DNA of 64,000 nt from the NCBI GenBank assembly GCA_024305405.1, contig JAKNDB010000065.1, positions 310,001-374,000 of the forward strand, written 5' to 3'. A program made the position numbers and the translations under genes. This document shows, in pieces, positions 27,501-40,277 of the stretch. The stretch's first letter is position 1. Each line of letters starts with the position of its first letter. The DNA is from Dirofilaria immitis. Its lineage: Eukaryota; Nematoda; Chromadorea; Rhabditida; Onchocercidae. The notes below the pieces were generated by a model. That model saw only the letters and a list, made by a program, of their open reading frames with translations. It did no database searches and was not told the origin of the DNA.

Positions 27501-30500
27501 TAATCTTGATGTGAAACAGTATCACTTCCAATCTTTCCTTCCTTCTGAAATCAATCCAATTATTTAACAACAAATAAACATTTGTGCAAAAATTTATAAT
27601 TCATCGAAAAAGAAAATCAATAAATGAAATTATGAAACCTTCCATAAATCAGATTCAACAGGACGTTTCGTATCATATCGTTCACCTTTCTTTACAGTAA
27701 ATTCAGTACCAGTTTGAGTTTCTGATATGAACGATCCATCACCATGCAATACATCGGAATCTTGTGGTTTTGATACTGGATAACGTTCACCAGTTCTACC
27801 ACTATAATCTTGATGTGAAACAGTATCGCTTTCAATCTTTCCTTCCTTCTGAAATCAATCCAATTATTTAATAACTAATAAATATTCGTGCAAAAATTTA
27901 TAATTCATCGAAAAAGAAAATTAATAAATGAAATTATGAAACCTTCCATAAATCAGATTCAACAGGACGTTTCGTATCATATCGTTCACCTTTCTTTGCG
28001 GTAAATTCAGTACCAGTTTGAGTTTCTGATATGAACGATCCATCACCATGCAATACATCGGAATCTTGTGGTTTTGATACTGGATAACGTTCACCAGTTC
28101 TACCAGTATAATCTTGATGTGAAACAGTATCGCTTTCAATCTTTCCTTCCTTCTGAAATCAATCCAATTATTTAATAACTAATAAATATTCGTGCAAAAA
28201 TTTATAATTCATCGAAAAAGAAAATTAATAAATGAAATTATGAAACCTTCCATAAATCAGATTCAACAGGACGTTTCGTATCATATCGTTCACCTTTCTT
28301 TGCGGTAAATTCAGTACCAGTTTGAGTTTCTGATATGAACGATCCATCACCATGCAATACATCGGAATCTTGTGGTTTTGATACTGGATAACGTTCACCA
28401 GTTCTACCAGTATAATCTTGATGTGAAACAGTATCACTTCCAATCTTTCCTTCCTTCTGAAATCAATCCAATTATTTAATAACTAATAAATATTCGTGCA
28501 AAAATTTATAATTCATCGAAAAAGAAAATTAATAAATGAAATTATGAAACCTTCCATAAATCAGATTCAACAGGACGTTTCGTATCATATCGTTCACCTT
28601 TCTTTGCGGTAAATTCAGTACCAGTTTGAGTTTCTGATATGAACGATCCATCACCATGCAATACATCGGAATCTTGTGGTTTTGATACTGGATAACGTTC
28701 ACCAGTTCTACCAGTATAATCTTGATGTGAAACAGTATCGCTTTCAATCTTTCCTTCCTTCTGAAATCAATCCAATTATTTAATAACTAATAAATATTCG
28801 TGCAAAAATTTATAATTCATCGAAAAAGAAAATCAATAAATGAAATTATGAAACCTTCCATAAATCAGATTCAACAGGACGTTTCGTATCATATCGTTCA
28901 CCTTTCTTTACAGTAAATTCAGTACCAGTTTGAGTTTCTGATATGAACGATCCATCACCATGCAATACATCGGAATCTTGTGGTTTTGATACTGGATAAC
29001 GTTCACCAGTTCTACCAGTATAATCTTGATGTGAAACAGTATCACTTTCAATCTTTCCTTCCTTCTGAAATCAATCCAATTATTTAATAACTAATAAATA
29101 TTCGTGCAAAAATTTATAATTCATCGAAAAAGAAAATTAATAAATGAAATTATGAAACCTTCCATAAATCAGATTCAACAGGACGTTTCGTATCATATCG
29201 TTCACCTTTCTTTGCGGTAAATTCAGTACCAGTTTGAGTTTCTGATATGAACGATCCATCACCATGCAATACATCGGAATCTTGTGGTTTTGATACTGGA
29301 TAACGTTCACCAGTTCTACCAGTATAATCTTGATGTGAAACAGTATCGCTTTCAATCTTTCCTTCCTTCTGAAATCAATCCAATTATTTAATAACTAATA
29401 AATATTCGTGCAAAAATTTATAATTCATCGAAAAAGAAAATCAATAAATGAAATTATGAAACCTTCCATAAATCAGATTCAACAGGACGTTTCGTATCAT
29501 ATCGTTCACCTTTCTTTACAGTAAATTCAGTACCAGTTTGAGTTTCTGATATGAACGATCCATCACCATGCAATACATCGGAATCTTGTGGTTTTGATAC
29601 TGGATAACGTTCACCAGTTCTACCAGTATAATCTTGATGTGAAACAGTATCACTTCCAATCTTTCCTTCCTTCTGAAATCAATCCAATTATTTAATAACT
29701 AATAAATATTCGTGCAAAAATTTATAATTCATCGAAAAAGAAAATTAATAATTGAAATTATGATAAATTTCCCGTAAATCGATAACATTTTCCATAAATT
29801 AGATTCAACGTGACATTTTGTATATGAAAGTCCTAATGAATCTTTCCGTTTGTAAACATGCGATCAGAGAGAAGTGACATACGATCGCCTTTACTTATCA
29901 GAATCTATTATTTCATGACCTGTATTTCTGCCATATTAAATTATTTTTTACTCAAAATTTGGAAAATCATTTTACTTTTATGTTTCAGCTTAGAATCATG
30001 AATTAAATAATGTTATCGAAATAGATTTACCTTCCATAATTCTGAATCAGCAGGTCGTTTAACATTGTATCGCTCGCCATTTTTTGCAGTATTATCGGTC
30101 TTGACATGAGTTTCGGGTCGGAATATTTTATTGCCAAACGAATTATCAATATCATGTTGCCTTATCATTGGATAATGTTCACCTTTAGTTCTTTTGTAAT
30201 TGTTACTTGTTACTGTTTCTTCCTCCGACCATTCATTTTCCTTAAATATTTTAAAATTAATCTTAGTATTTAAGGCTGAAATTTTTATCCAATATCAGCG
30301 CAAGCATGTAAAATTTATCACAACTGTCTATTTGATAATAATTATGTAACTTTTGAATCATGGTAGTATAATTGATCAGTTTATAAAATTTAATGATCGA
30401 TTATATTTTGCTGTTATTTTTCAAAAAAAAAAAAAAACTAATAATGTTTACTTTATTGTTAAGTTGAGCAAGTTGAATATTAACTTTTGATTGATTTTCA

Positions 30501-33289
30501 TATTTCAAAAATTTCAAAAAAAGTTTTTTCTTTATCAATTTTAATTTCATGAAATATACCCTATAGCTTTATGGATTATATGTTTTTTTTAAAAAGAATT
30601 AAATTGATAAAATTGAACAAAAATATTTTATCGATAATATAATTTTTCAAAATATTCGATACTTTATAATCTATTTATTTTTAAAATATTTAATCATTCT
30701 ATGCTTTTCTTTTTCTTCTTCTTTTCATAACTTTTGTTTTTTTTTTCTGAAAGCAAAATTATCACTAGCAAACTGATAACAGCTTCTAGTGAAGAGTAAT
30801 TTATATCCAAATTTTAACTTCCTTTTCGGTAAAGTTTCGGTAAAGCTTTTTCTAAATTTAAAGATTTCAAAAAAATGCTGCAAATATTAATCATTTCATT
30901 ATCAGTTTGCTAAGTGATAATTTTATCGTCTAACAAACGTATTTCTCTCTCTCTCAAATTCATATTTCTTAAGTGAAATTGGAAAAAATTTATGATTCCA
31001 AATGATACCTTCCATAAATCAGAAGTTCGTGGTCGTATGATTTCATAACGTTCACCTTTCTTTGGTATAAATTCAGATTTTGTTTGTGTTTCCCCAATGA
31101 ATATCCCATCACCTTGAATAATATCAGAATCCTGTGGTCTACGTATTGGATATCGTTCACCCTTTTTTGATTATAATCTTGTTGTGTAACAGTTTCTCTT
31201 GTATGTTTTTCTTTTTCTAAAAATTTCCAAATCTATTTCAAAACAATATTGTAACATAGTTTATGGTAAGTAAATTATCGATATTCAATTTCAATGATAT
31301 TTTGATATATGAAATTTTAGGCAACAATATTGATAAGATCAATATTCTGCATAATACAATATCAGTTAAATGAAACAATCATACTATTTAATTTATCAGA
31401 TTAGAAAGATATAGGTATATAACTTTTTATTAATTAGTTAGTGTAGAAAATGATAGAGAAAGATGATGGATATTCCTTTATAAGATTATTATTTTACATA
31501 ATGCCAGAGATGATGATAAGTTAAATCAATAATACTTACCTTGTAAACATTCGAATTAGGTGATTTTAAAATATCAAGTAGGCTACTGTTTTTATCCTTA
31601 TACTGATTATTTTGTACGTTTTTGATGAATATTTTGTGCTTTTCTGAAATATAAAGATAACTGATAATATTCTGATTCTTGATTGTTAACACAGTGATTA
31701 TTGCTTGCAGCTATCTTCATAGCAATATCATAAAATACAAATATTACAAAATATATTTGAATATTCTAAAACTATTTGATAAATCATTTGTTTTCGTCTG
31801 TCATTGTTTTCATTGATAATCAAACATAAATTAAATTAAGCTACTAACATCGATAGGTTGCAAAATTAAGCCAACATTATCATATGTTTCAGCAGAACGA
31901 TCTTTTCGTCGTCTAGCTTTAATTGCAAGATTATTATCATCACTAGAAACATTCTCGTATTCTTTGGATTGATCATGTGAAGATTGTTGAGATATTGCTG
32001 TAATTTTTTATTGTATTAAAATTAAATTATCTTAATTTATTATCTATTATTGAAATGATAAAATTTTAAACTGTAAGATTCTTACAAACAATTTCTTCCT
32101 TTTGCTTTTGTTGTAAATGATTGTTATCTTCGTTGTTTCCAAAAATAATCTATAAAATTATATACGATTGAATCAAATTAAATAATTTAAATTACTTTCA
32201 AACTTTATTTGATATTTTTAGAAAAATTTTCAAAAAAAAAAAAAGCATCAACGTTGCAGAGGAAGATATAAAAATTCAATTTATAAAAGTTAGTTATAGT
32301 AATGTTTACTTAAAAGTTATCATACCATTTCGAATTGATACTTGAAAAATTTATCGCCTAACAAAATGTAAACAAACTAAATATAACAATTATTTGTTTT
32401 TTTTTTTTTTGCATCAATTTTGAATAATATCTAATGGTTAACCGAAGATTCATAATTGCGACGTCGTAAAATACCAGAAGTTATACGCATATTGTTATTC
32501 GTCTCTTTAGCATCTGTATGAAGCTGCGTAACATTGCCATTTTCATTTGTTGCAAATGCTACTTGTTGTGTATGAAATTGCTTATCATTGATAATATTCT
32601 AAAAAATATTTCACAAAATATATTTTCATCATTCAAGAAGAAATCGATGCTTTCAGAATTGATAATTTAATGATGCATTCATTACTAACATCAATATGAT
32701 CTCTAAAGGAAGATTTTTCGGATTTCCTGATTTCTGCTGATCGATCACCACCACTGGCTACTGCATATTCCTAAATTATATAATTATTAAAGATGAATTA
32801 TTGAAAAGCTGCTATTTGAGGATTGATTTTTTATTTGATATAAATGAAGAGATTGATAAGAAAAGCAAGGATGGATAAGGATAATGAGCAGGAATATTAC
32901 TGCTTTATTCTTGTTAATTTCTTACGATCGTTTATTTTTTCATATATTATCATGAAATCGTCTTATCAATATTAACAAACTTATTTGATGAAATTTCAGA
33001 TCAAATTGCCTTTTTATAAAAAGTATTTTCGTTTGAAGTACCAATACAAATTGAGCTTGCATTTCGATCGTTCGGACAATGATGTCTTCTGAAATTAATT
33101 CAACTCAAATATTTAACTGATACAAATATTTCGTAACTTATTCTTGCTATTAAGTGATACTGTATCTCTTAGATACTATTCTCGAGATAATCTTTTTCAA
33201 CTTATAATTAATTTATAAATGAAGCAATTTAAATCATACCCGCATATACATATTTGACAAACGCATTGAGTATCGTGTGGCATCGAATT
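21578..33289 (-). CDS. SAXO/MAP6-family microtubule-stabilising protein with a massively expanded module array
   Basis: Exon 1 (33289-33240) begins MPHDTQCVCQICICG and joins exon 2 (from 33088) to give CGRHHCPN. This reproduces the N-terminal Cys motif of SAXO proteins, which label cilia, flagella and centrioles. Short polar exons follow around 32.77-32.69, 32.60-32.44, 32.15-32.09, 32.00-31.85 and 31.64-31.54 kb. Module exons come next: 31216-31009, 30240-30031, then 17 near-identical exons (29672 down to 24599), then 22751-22545. C-terminal exons lie at 22438-about 22100, 22041-21902 and 21745-21578 (stop TAG). Each module exon encodes 70 residues, two copies of a pattern with a Thr/Phe-Tyr core and GERYxxxxP. 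This is inferred to be the SAXO/MAP6 Mn module, which binds microtubules. The ATG is 6 bases after an ATTTCAG acceptor. Frames at exon 2's end and 22.1-22.3 kb are unresolved. Single-base deficits occur at about 31165, 22698 and 22320. Confidence 0.78.
22545..22751 (-). other. Diverged module exon on the C-terminal side of the array
   Basis: Reads HNGKLETKSVSRQDFSP, then GERYIAKKP, FGDGLFQAETHSQTEFTA and KPNSSNIWK, which aligns along its length with the 70-residue array exon. It is 207 bp instead of 210. One base is missing in the A run (plus-strand T run 22696-22700), and two more near 22590, so the shifted stretch hits a stop. This is either sequence error or a decayed exon. Confidence 0.75.
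24476..29757 (-). repeat. Tandem array of 17 exon-plus-intron units, period exactly 304 bp
   Basis: Each unit holds one 210-bp exon (24599-24808 and every 304 bp up to 29463-29672) and a 94-bp intron. The minus-strand exon runs from the TTTCAG acceptor through AAGGAAGGAAAG... to ...TTATGGAAG before a GTTTC donor, phase 0 at both ends, 70 codons without stop. The coding frame has no Met, so Met-initiated open frames across this region (often 72 or 86 codons) are the wrong frame. Variant positions include Gly/Glu in KIxSDTV, Ser/Thr in DYxGRT and Val/Ala in FTxKK. Gly and Glu types tend to alternate, suggesting a 608-bp higher-order unit. Introns are as similar as exons. At the left edge (24476-24507) a truncated acceptor-side copy is visible. 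Confidence 0.97.
29790..29830 (-). pseudogene. Decayed array exon remnant beyond the right edge
   Basis: On the plus strand TTCCATAAATTAGATTCAAC followed by GTGACATTTTGTAT matches the donor end of the array exon with several substitutions. It is followed by unrelated sequence, so it is a broken eighteenth copy. Confidence 0.7.
30031..30240 (-). other. Diverged module exon, intact, N-terminal side of the array
   Basis: Exactly 210 bp, 70 codons, phase 0, with a TTTAAG acceptor and GTAAAT donor. It reads EEETVTSNNYKRTKGEHYP, then NGERYNVKRPADSELW, matching both halves of the array module. Divergence from the array is high, so it is probably close to the pre-amplification state of the gene. Confidence 0.85.
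31009..31216 (-). other. Diverged module exon, first of the series, with frame deficit
   Basis: Reads RETVTQQDYNQK, then GERYPIRRPQDSDIIQGDGI, FIGETQTKSEFIPKKGERY and RPRTSDLWK. It is 208 bp. One base is missing at the T run 31163-31168, exactly where the sequence switches frame. A second is probably missing at the A-rich exon start. Confidence 0.8.
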
Positions 33290-33462
33290 CTGAAATGATT
33301 AAATATATGGAACAGTTTAATTGAAATAGATATATATATATGCAAATTGGGAATATAGAATCTGTAAGGATAATGAGCAAATATACTTAAAAAATTATTC
33401 AATTCAGATAGAATATGAATGTGCTTTCGAAATAGTAAGAATATATGAAAGCTAATATGTTT

Positions 33463-33870
33463 AAATAATCATGATTCGGTACAAATCTGGTCTAACAAAC
33501 ATTATGATATTGATGTCTAGGTAATCATAATTTGATACAAATCCAGTCTGATAAACATTATGATATTGATGCCTAAGTAATCATAATTTGATACAAATCT
33601 AATCTGATAAATTATTAAGGTACTACGTTTAAGTAATCATGATTCGATACAAATCTAATTTAATAAACATTACGATATTGATGTCTAGATAATCATGATT
33701 CGATACAAATCCAGTTTTTATAAACATTATGATATTGATGCCTAAGTAAACACGTAAACATTACGATATTGATGTCTTGGTAATCATGATTCGATACAAA
33801 ACTAATCTAATAAACATTATGATATTGGTTTCTAAGCAATAATGATTCAATACAAATCTAGTTTGATGAA
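33463..33870. repeat. Imperfect tandem repeat, about 7 copies of a 55-60 bp unit
   Basis: Recurring strings AATCATGATTCGATACAAAT and AACATTATGATATTGATG occur, with substitutions and small length changes between copies. Confidence 0.8.
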
Positions 33871-34684
33871 CATTTGAATAATTTCAAGAATATAGTAAAT
33901 AACTGAGTCATCCATTTCCAATTATTTTAATGATATTAAATTATATTGTTATGGAGTATTATTTCAAATAGTTTTATCATAATTATTCATCAAATAATTA
34001 TTCATTTCGTATTAGTAGTAATCTAATTAAGAGAAATCGGATACTATATAGAAATAGTATATCGTAATCTTTCTAGCATAAACTACCGTATTCATATTTC
34101 AATTTTAATTATCACTTAATTATCCATCACATTACAAAAGACAATTCTATCGAACTGAAATTGCGACGAATGTATTGTCATTGATAAATATATCAAATAT
34201 TCTTCAATGTATATTACAGCCGAATTTCATACTATCATTCATTGTGTTTATCATCACTACTATTTTATTCTAATTGCTATCAGTAAAGCGCATAATATAA
34301 ACATATTATACTATACCACATTTATTGACTATGATCATAATCTTTCTGATCTCAACCAATAATCAATAGATAGAATTGGTTCTTGCGGTATATGATAAGA
34401 TGAAATACAATTAGTTAATTTCAAAAATTCCTAAACTGATAATATGTACTAACGAAAAGTATCGCTTAATAGAAAAGTTTATTTTCTCAATTAAACGAGA
34501 AAACAAAACAAAAAAGGAATTGCAATTAGTCATGTGTTCGATGATGATATGATAAGATTTAATTGATTAAAATAATTTAATTAAAGGAATTATTTTTAAA
34601 ATAGAAAATTTGATAAAAAAAAAAGTTAAAATGAGTTGAAACAATTAACGACTACTATAAAACTTGCTTAGCTTAGTCATATCT

Positions 34685-34760
34685 TCTTCTTCTTCTTCTT
34701 CTTCTTTTTCTTAACAAGTTCAATTATTTCTTCGTCTTCGTCTTCTTCTTCTTCCTCTTC
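34685..34760. repeat. TTC-rich simple repeat
   Basis: Two short (TTC)n stretches separated by ACAAGTTCAATTATTTC; each is followed by CTTAACAAGT. Confidence 0.8.
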
Positions 34761-35161
34761 TTAACAAGTAAGTAAATAATTCATTAAAAAATTGCGAAAG
34801 CTTTTATGTCTGTGAATTTTTCTTTCATATCAAAAAATAATCATCGAACGATGACTAATTGTGTTGGTTAGACGAAAGTGCATTTTATCGAAGTCTTATA
34901 TTTTTTATTTATTTTTTTTTTTTTGATAAATAGCAACAAAAAACAAAAAGTGATAAAATTTAGCAAAATCGATTAGCTGTCAATAAGATAAAATAAAATG
35001 AATAAAATGAAAGAATAGGAAAAATGATGAAATTGCAAAATTTTAATTTTTAAATTTTAATTTAATAAAAAGTAATCAGAAGCATTCTTTTAATGATAGC
35101 TAATAAATTTAAGTTTTAAATATTTTCTTATTTTGTATTAAAAATTAAATAATCTCTTCTG

Positions 35162-35376
35162 AACTAATATCAACCTAATAGCATAAAGTCTTAACTAATA
35201 TCAACCTGATAGCATGAAGTCTTAACTAATATCAACCTGATAGCATGAAGTCTTAACTAATATCAACCTGATAGCATGAAGTCTTAACTAATATTAATCT
35301 GATAGTATGAAGTCTTAACTAATATCAACCTGATAGCATGAAGTCTTAACTAATATCAACCTGATAGTATGAAGTC
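35162..35376. repeat. Tandem repeat, 31-bp unit, 7 copies
   Basis: The unit starts AACTAATATCAACCTGATAG and ends CATGAAGTCTT. Copies start at 35162, 35193 and so on, with few substitutions. Confidence 0.93.
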
Positions 35377-35678
35377 CTATAAATATTAAACAAGAAAGTT
35401 GGTTAGGTTATTACATTATTGTACGCGGTTAAATATGAATAAGTTTCCTTTTTCAAATAAATAGATAATAATTTATCGATTGATTGAATTTATAATTATT
35501 TCATCAAATAAAATGATCAAAATATTTCTCTCTCATAATCATAATGTCTGAGTAAACAAATTAAATGAATAGAGGTGCGAAATGTTAAAATGTTAAATAT
35601 CAATAAATACGATTATAAATTCTTGTAAATTGTTAACCTCATGGGTGAAAAAAAAATGAAAACTAAAGTTACAATAAA

Positions 35679-35689
<11 letters not shown>

Positions 35690-35722
<33 letters not shown>
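35690..35722. repeat. Microsatellite (GA)n
   Basis: An uninterrupted GA run of about 16 units, followed by a GGAAGAAGAAG purine tract. Confidence 0.95.
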
Positions 35723-35725
<3 letters not shown>

Positions 35726-36243
35726 GGAAGAAGAAGAAGAAAGAAAGTTTATTTAATCAATGATAGATTATAAAAAAAAAAAAAAAAGTTCAACAACTGA
35801 AAGAGACGAAAATTGTTGAGGACGAGAATGACAACAACGATATATACTACTGCTCCAATACATTTCATCATCGTTTACTGATCGAATTGTTAATTTTTTT
35901 TTTTTCCAATGTAAGAATGATGGAAAAGAGAAAAGATTCGGATGGCACTATTTTGTAAAAGAAATATTTTTTGTTTGATAAAATAGGAAATTTAACAAAT
36001 ATTATCATTATTCTAGTGATAACAAAATGTTACAGATCATTTCATCTTCTGATATCTTATCGTTTATATATTGATAAATGATTGGGTTAACAGTTAGTGT
36101 CATAAAGTGAAATTTTCCCTCTTTCTCTCTTTCGCCTTGTCATACCTTTTTTTTCTGAAATGCTATTTTGTGAGGCTAAAATTGTGTGTTAGAAAAATTG
36201 ATAAATGAAGAAAAATAAGAAGAATGAGAAATAGAAAAATATG

Positions 36244-36835
36244 CTACCATAAGAATCTGAATTCCTTTTCTTTTGAATGCAACGATGGAATAATGATCGA
36301 GAAATTATAGATTTATATGATAGAATCAAATAATTATCATAACTAGCACTTAATAAACTCTTAATGAATAACTATCATAAGAATCTGAATTCCTTTTCTT
36401 TTGAATGCAACGATGGAATAATGATCGAGAAATTATAGATTTATATGATAGAATCAAATAATTATCATAACTAGCACTTAATAAACTCTTAATGAATAAC
36501 TATCATAAGAATCTGAATTCCTTTTCTTTTGAATGCAACGATGGAATAATGATCGAGAAATTATAGATTTATATGATAGAATCAAATAATTATCATAACT
36601 AGCACTTAATAAACTCTTAATGAATAACTATCATAAGAATCTGAATTCCTTTTCTTTTGAATGCAACGATGGAATAACGATCGTTGATAAACAGAAAAGT
36701 ATGCTGCTGTAAGAATCTGAGTTCCATTTATTTTTGAATGCAACAATGGAATAATGATCGAGAAATTATAGATTTATATGATAGAATCAAATAATCATCA
36801 TAACTAGCACTTAATAAACTTTTAATCAATAACTA
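36244..36835. repeat. Tandem repeat, 128-bp unit, about 4.5 copies
   Basis: Copies start at 36244, 36372, 36500 and 36628. The unit contains ATAAGAATCTGAATTCC, CAACGATGGAATAATGATCG and AACTAGCACTTAATAAACTC. The first three are nearly identical. The fourth is truncated, and a diverged copy follows from about 36705. Confidence 0.95.
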
Positions 36836-36899
36836 CTGATTCTCTTTCTAGCTTAAGTTAAATTTCCATATGAACATTTATAGACTATTATTAGAATAT

Positions 36900-37025
36900 T
36901 TCATTTTGATTTAATCCAAGTTCGATGATAAGTTTTAAATGTGAAAGAAAAATCGATTATCAGGACATTTCATTCTAATCTAATCCAAGTTCGATGATAA
37001 GTTTCAAATGTGAAGGAAAAATCGT
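36900..37025. repeat. Two-copy repeat, about 65-70 bp
   Basis: AATCCAAGTTCGATGATAAG with flanking sequence occurs twice, the second copy having several substitutions. Confidence 0.75.
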
Positions 37026-37120
37026 TTAATTAAGTAAAAATTCTTTCTAATAGAATCGCAGTATATTTCTATATGAAATAATATATGATTAATTTTGCAT
37101 ATAAACTTAGAAAATATTCT

Positions 37121-37388
37121 CAAATGATGATTTTAATAACAATTATTAGGCAAAATCTTCTATCACGAGTAAAATTAAATCATCCACTAATAACTATCAT
37201 AGATCAGTAACACTCTCGAGGATAAATTATGCTAAAATTATTTTCGATGATAAATGATGATTTTAATAACAATTATTAGGCAAAATCTTCTATCAAGACT
37301 AAAATTAAATCATCTAAATAATAACTATCATAGACCGGTGTAACACTCTCGAGGATAAATTATGCTACAATTATTATCGATGATAAAT
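37121..37388. repeat. Two-copy tandem repeat, about 130-bp unit
   Basis: Both copies contain GATTTTAATAACAATTATTA, GGCAAAATCTTCTATCA and CTCGAGGATAAATTATGCTA. Confidence 0.88.
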
Positions 37389-38670
37389 AGGCAATAATTA
37401 TTATATTTCTTCACTTCACTATTTACTACTTAAAGTTATTTACTATATTTAGCAATTAGGAATTGGTAAATTTTCCCATTAGACATTCTAATGTTCCAAA
37501 ATATCGACTTATTATCATACATACATACATTTATGTTAAAGGCTCTTCTCTTCTATATCCACATTTATACAACATTTAAGAGCCTATAATTGAAAAAATA
37601 GAATAATGAATGTTTTGTTGAAGAGAAATATTTATTTAAGCTAATAATTGAATGCTAATAAAAAGTATTTTCCTCAGTTATAAATCAATCAATCAATCAA
37701 TCAATATTTTTTATAAAATATAAATTTGATCTAATCATTTGATAAGCAAAACAATTACTTTAATATATTTCATAAGATCAATGTTCATTAAAAAAAAAAA
37801 ATGTTAGATATGTTTATATTAAAGAACATCGAATAACGAAATCTTTTATTCCAATGAAACGATTTTAATTATCAAATGTTTTTTGAGGTTTAAAAAAAAA
37901 TTGATTCTGCGATGATATTGAAAAATTGATTCTATGATGACATTGGTAAAATGAGATTCTAATTTTTTTTTTTTTTTTTTTGAAAGCATTCGGTTGCAAA
38001 ATAATAGTGAAAGTACAGCATTTCTAGGCACATTAAATATTTTGATGAATATTTTAGGCCCATTAAATACTTTACTCAATGCTAGGGCACATTAAATATT
38101 TTGATGAATATTTTAGGCACATTAAACATTTCTATGGATGATTGAATAGTAAAAAAATTTTTTTTTTTTTTTGCAATTGAATAATAATTAAAGTTGAAGT
38201 GAAACGATAACAAATAACAAATTTAAAAATTTCACTGTCTGGCCAAGATGTACTTTTCAAGCAAATATTATTTGCATTTTCCCTTTGCTTTCAATCAAAT
38301 TTCACCAAATCAATATGATCAATAAATATGATGAAAGAGTGCAAAACAGGTTCGAAAAATTTAGAATTAAAACTTGCAAATCTATTCGTTTAGTAGGTTA
38401 AACCATCATCATCATCATTATTCTGGTTGATTGTTATTTCCGGATATAATCATTATCAGTTATATATGCTTAGAGATTGATCGGTAAATTAATTGGGAAT
38501 GGATTATATGGGAAAGTTTGCAACTTAAACTTTTGAGTATCGAATCTTATCAACAATTTTTTTATTGAGCTTACTAGCTCTACTTGGATAGACAAACAAT
38601 AATCTAAGATAATTTTATAACCGATTTTGCCCCTGCAATATTTACGTATAAAGATTTCCGTATGCAAGCC

Positions 38671-38860
38671 TGCAACATAGCTCGAATCTATAAATGCAGC
38701 ATAACTCGAATCTATAAATGCAGCATAGTTGAATCTATAAAGGCAACATAGTTGAATCTATGAATGCAGCATAGCTTGAATCTATGAATGCAGTATGACT
38801 TGAATCTATGAATGCAGCATAGCTTGAATCTATGAATGCAGTATGGCTTGAATCTATGCT
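38671..38860. repeat. Minisatellite, about 8 copies of a 26-28 bp unit
   Basis: The unit is close to GAATCTATGAATGCAGCATA with variants. On the minus strand it happens to stay open and gives an artefactual repeat peptide (IDSSHTAF). Confidence 0.85.
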
Positions 38861-40277
38861 AATGAAATTAAAGTATTTGAGACATAACTCGTGCAACTTC
38901 ATTGAATAATACAACATGGACTTAGTGTTGATTTTAGTTTGTGATGAATATCATAAAATAATACTTTTATTATGCTACATCATGAAACTAAGCATTTCGT
39001 TATATCGATTAGTTTAACTGATTCTAATTGAAAGAAACTTTTATAAATGTTGAACTTTGACCTATATTAAGCTAAGAAAGGAAAAGAAAAATTAATAGCG
39101 ATGACAAAGCAGCTAAGCTCATTTTATATATGCGCTGTTTTCATTTTAACGAAAGAAGGAAGACTCGAAAGGCAAATGAAAAATACGGCTGGTTATAAGA
39201 GTAGTGCAATAATTATCGATTATCATTTGAAATCGATAATGAGATAGCCAGCTAAATACTGATAATATTTATTCGTTATGACAGTCTTGTCTCTAACAAT
39301 GATAATGAGATAAATAAATTTGAAATCAAATCTCGTCCCATGTATCATTGCTATTAATTATGCATTTATCAATGATAGACAAAGTTTGAAGTTGATCGTT
39401 CTCTTCTAATTTGATAGTAGGAATATGGAATGTTTACTTGATAAATAAACTTAACTTTAAATTAATGATATGATAATAGTAAGAATGCACCTTTTATCAA
39501 TGATTTTGCTTATCATCAAGCATAGAGAAAATTAATCTTATAGCCATTTTATTATGTTATGATTGATTTTCTTAAAATTTTATATATTATTTTAAAAAAA
39601 TTATTAAAACTTCTTATTCCATCAATAACGGGACGAGAAATATTAAATGATAATATCAATGATATTCAACTCTATGATGCAAATTTTGCTAGATAATCAT
39701 TTTTTTTTTTATCATATCACAACAATTTGTTATTTCTCCTTTTCTGCAATTCGCTAATATTTTTTTCATCATTTGCATTATTTCAAGATGCTTACAGGTT
39801 GTATTTTTCTAGATGACACCTTTGAATAGCTAATTTTTGAAGGATGATAATTAGTATTGATTGATGTAAAAGTATTGATTGATTCAAAAAGTACTAAATT
39901 AATTTAAAAAGTATTAATTAATTGAAAAAGTATTGATTAATGTAAAATTAGAATTCATAAGATGGTTATGATTAAAGAATAAATTAAAATTAAATAATTT
40001 TTAATTCATTTAGAATGAGTAATTCGTTAGGAAAAAAATGATATATTCGATTGATTGAATTTTATCGTAAATTTAAAAAGTTCAAAAAAGTTTAAAATTG
40101 TACAAATTATTAAAAATATTTTCATTCATTTTTTTCTTCTATCTATGAAATATAAATACATATAATAATACATATGTTCATATATATATATATATATATA
40201 TTAAATGTATATGAAATAATATAATCCAATTTATATAATTATTACAACAGCTATTGTAGCAATAATAATAATAATAA

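Larger units (their letters stand above)
33290..40277. other. 7-kb gene-poor, repeat-rich region
   Basis: No exon series was found on either strand. The left end must carry the SAXO-like gene's promoter. Contents include several tandem repeats listed separately, a (GA)n tract, TTC-rich tracts at 34685-34760 and many poly-A/T runs. Short open frames here have no motif support. Confidence 0.6.

Noticed and set aside
24652..29355. Many near-identical Met-started open frames of 72-86 codons on the minus strand
   Set aside because: They cross the intron acceptor and use the frame offset from the coding one. The true frame is Met-less, bounded by consensus splice sites and matches the diverged module exons.
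24476..29757. CRISPR-like array
   Set aside because: The 304-bp units are contiguous repeats without unique spacers, contain coding exons, and the genome is eukaryotic.
38735..38917. Repeat protein with IDSSHTAF/IDSSYAAF units
   Set aside because: It is a minisatellite of 26-28 bp that happens to stay open. No start, splice or family support.
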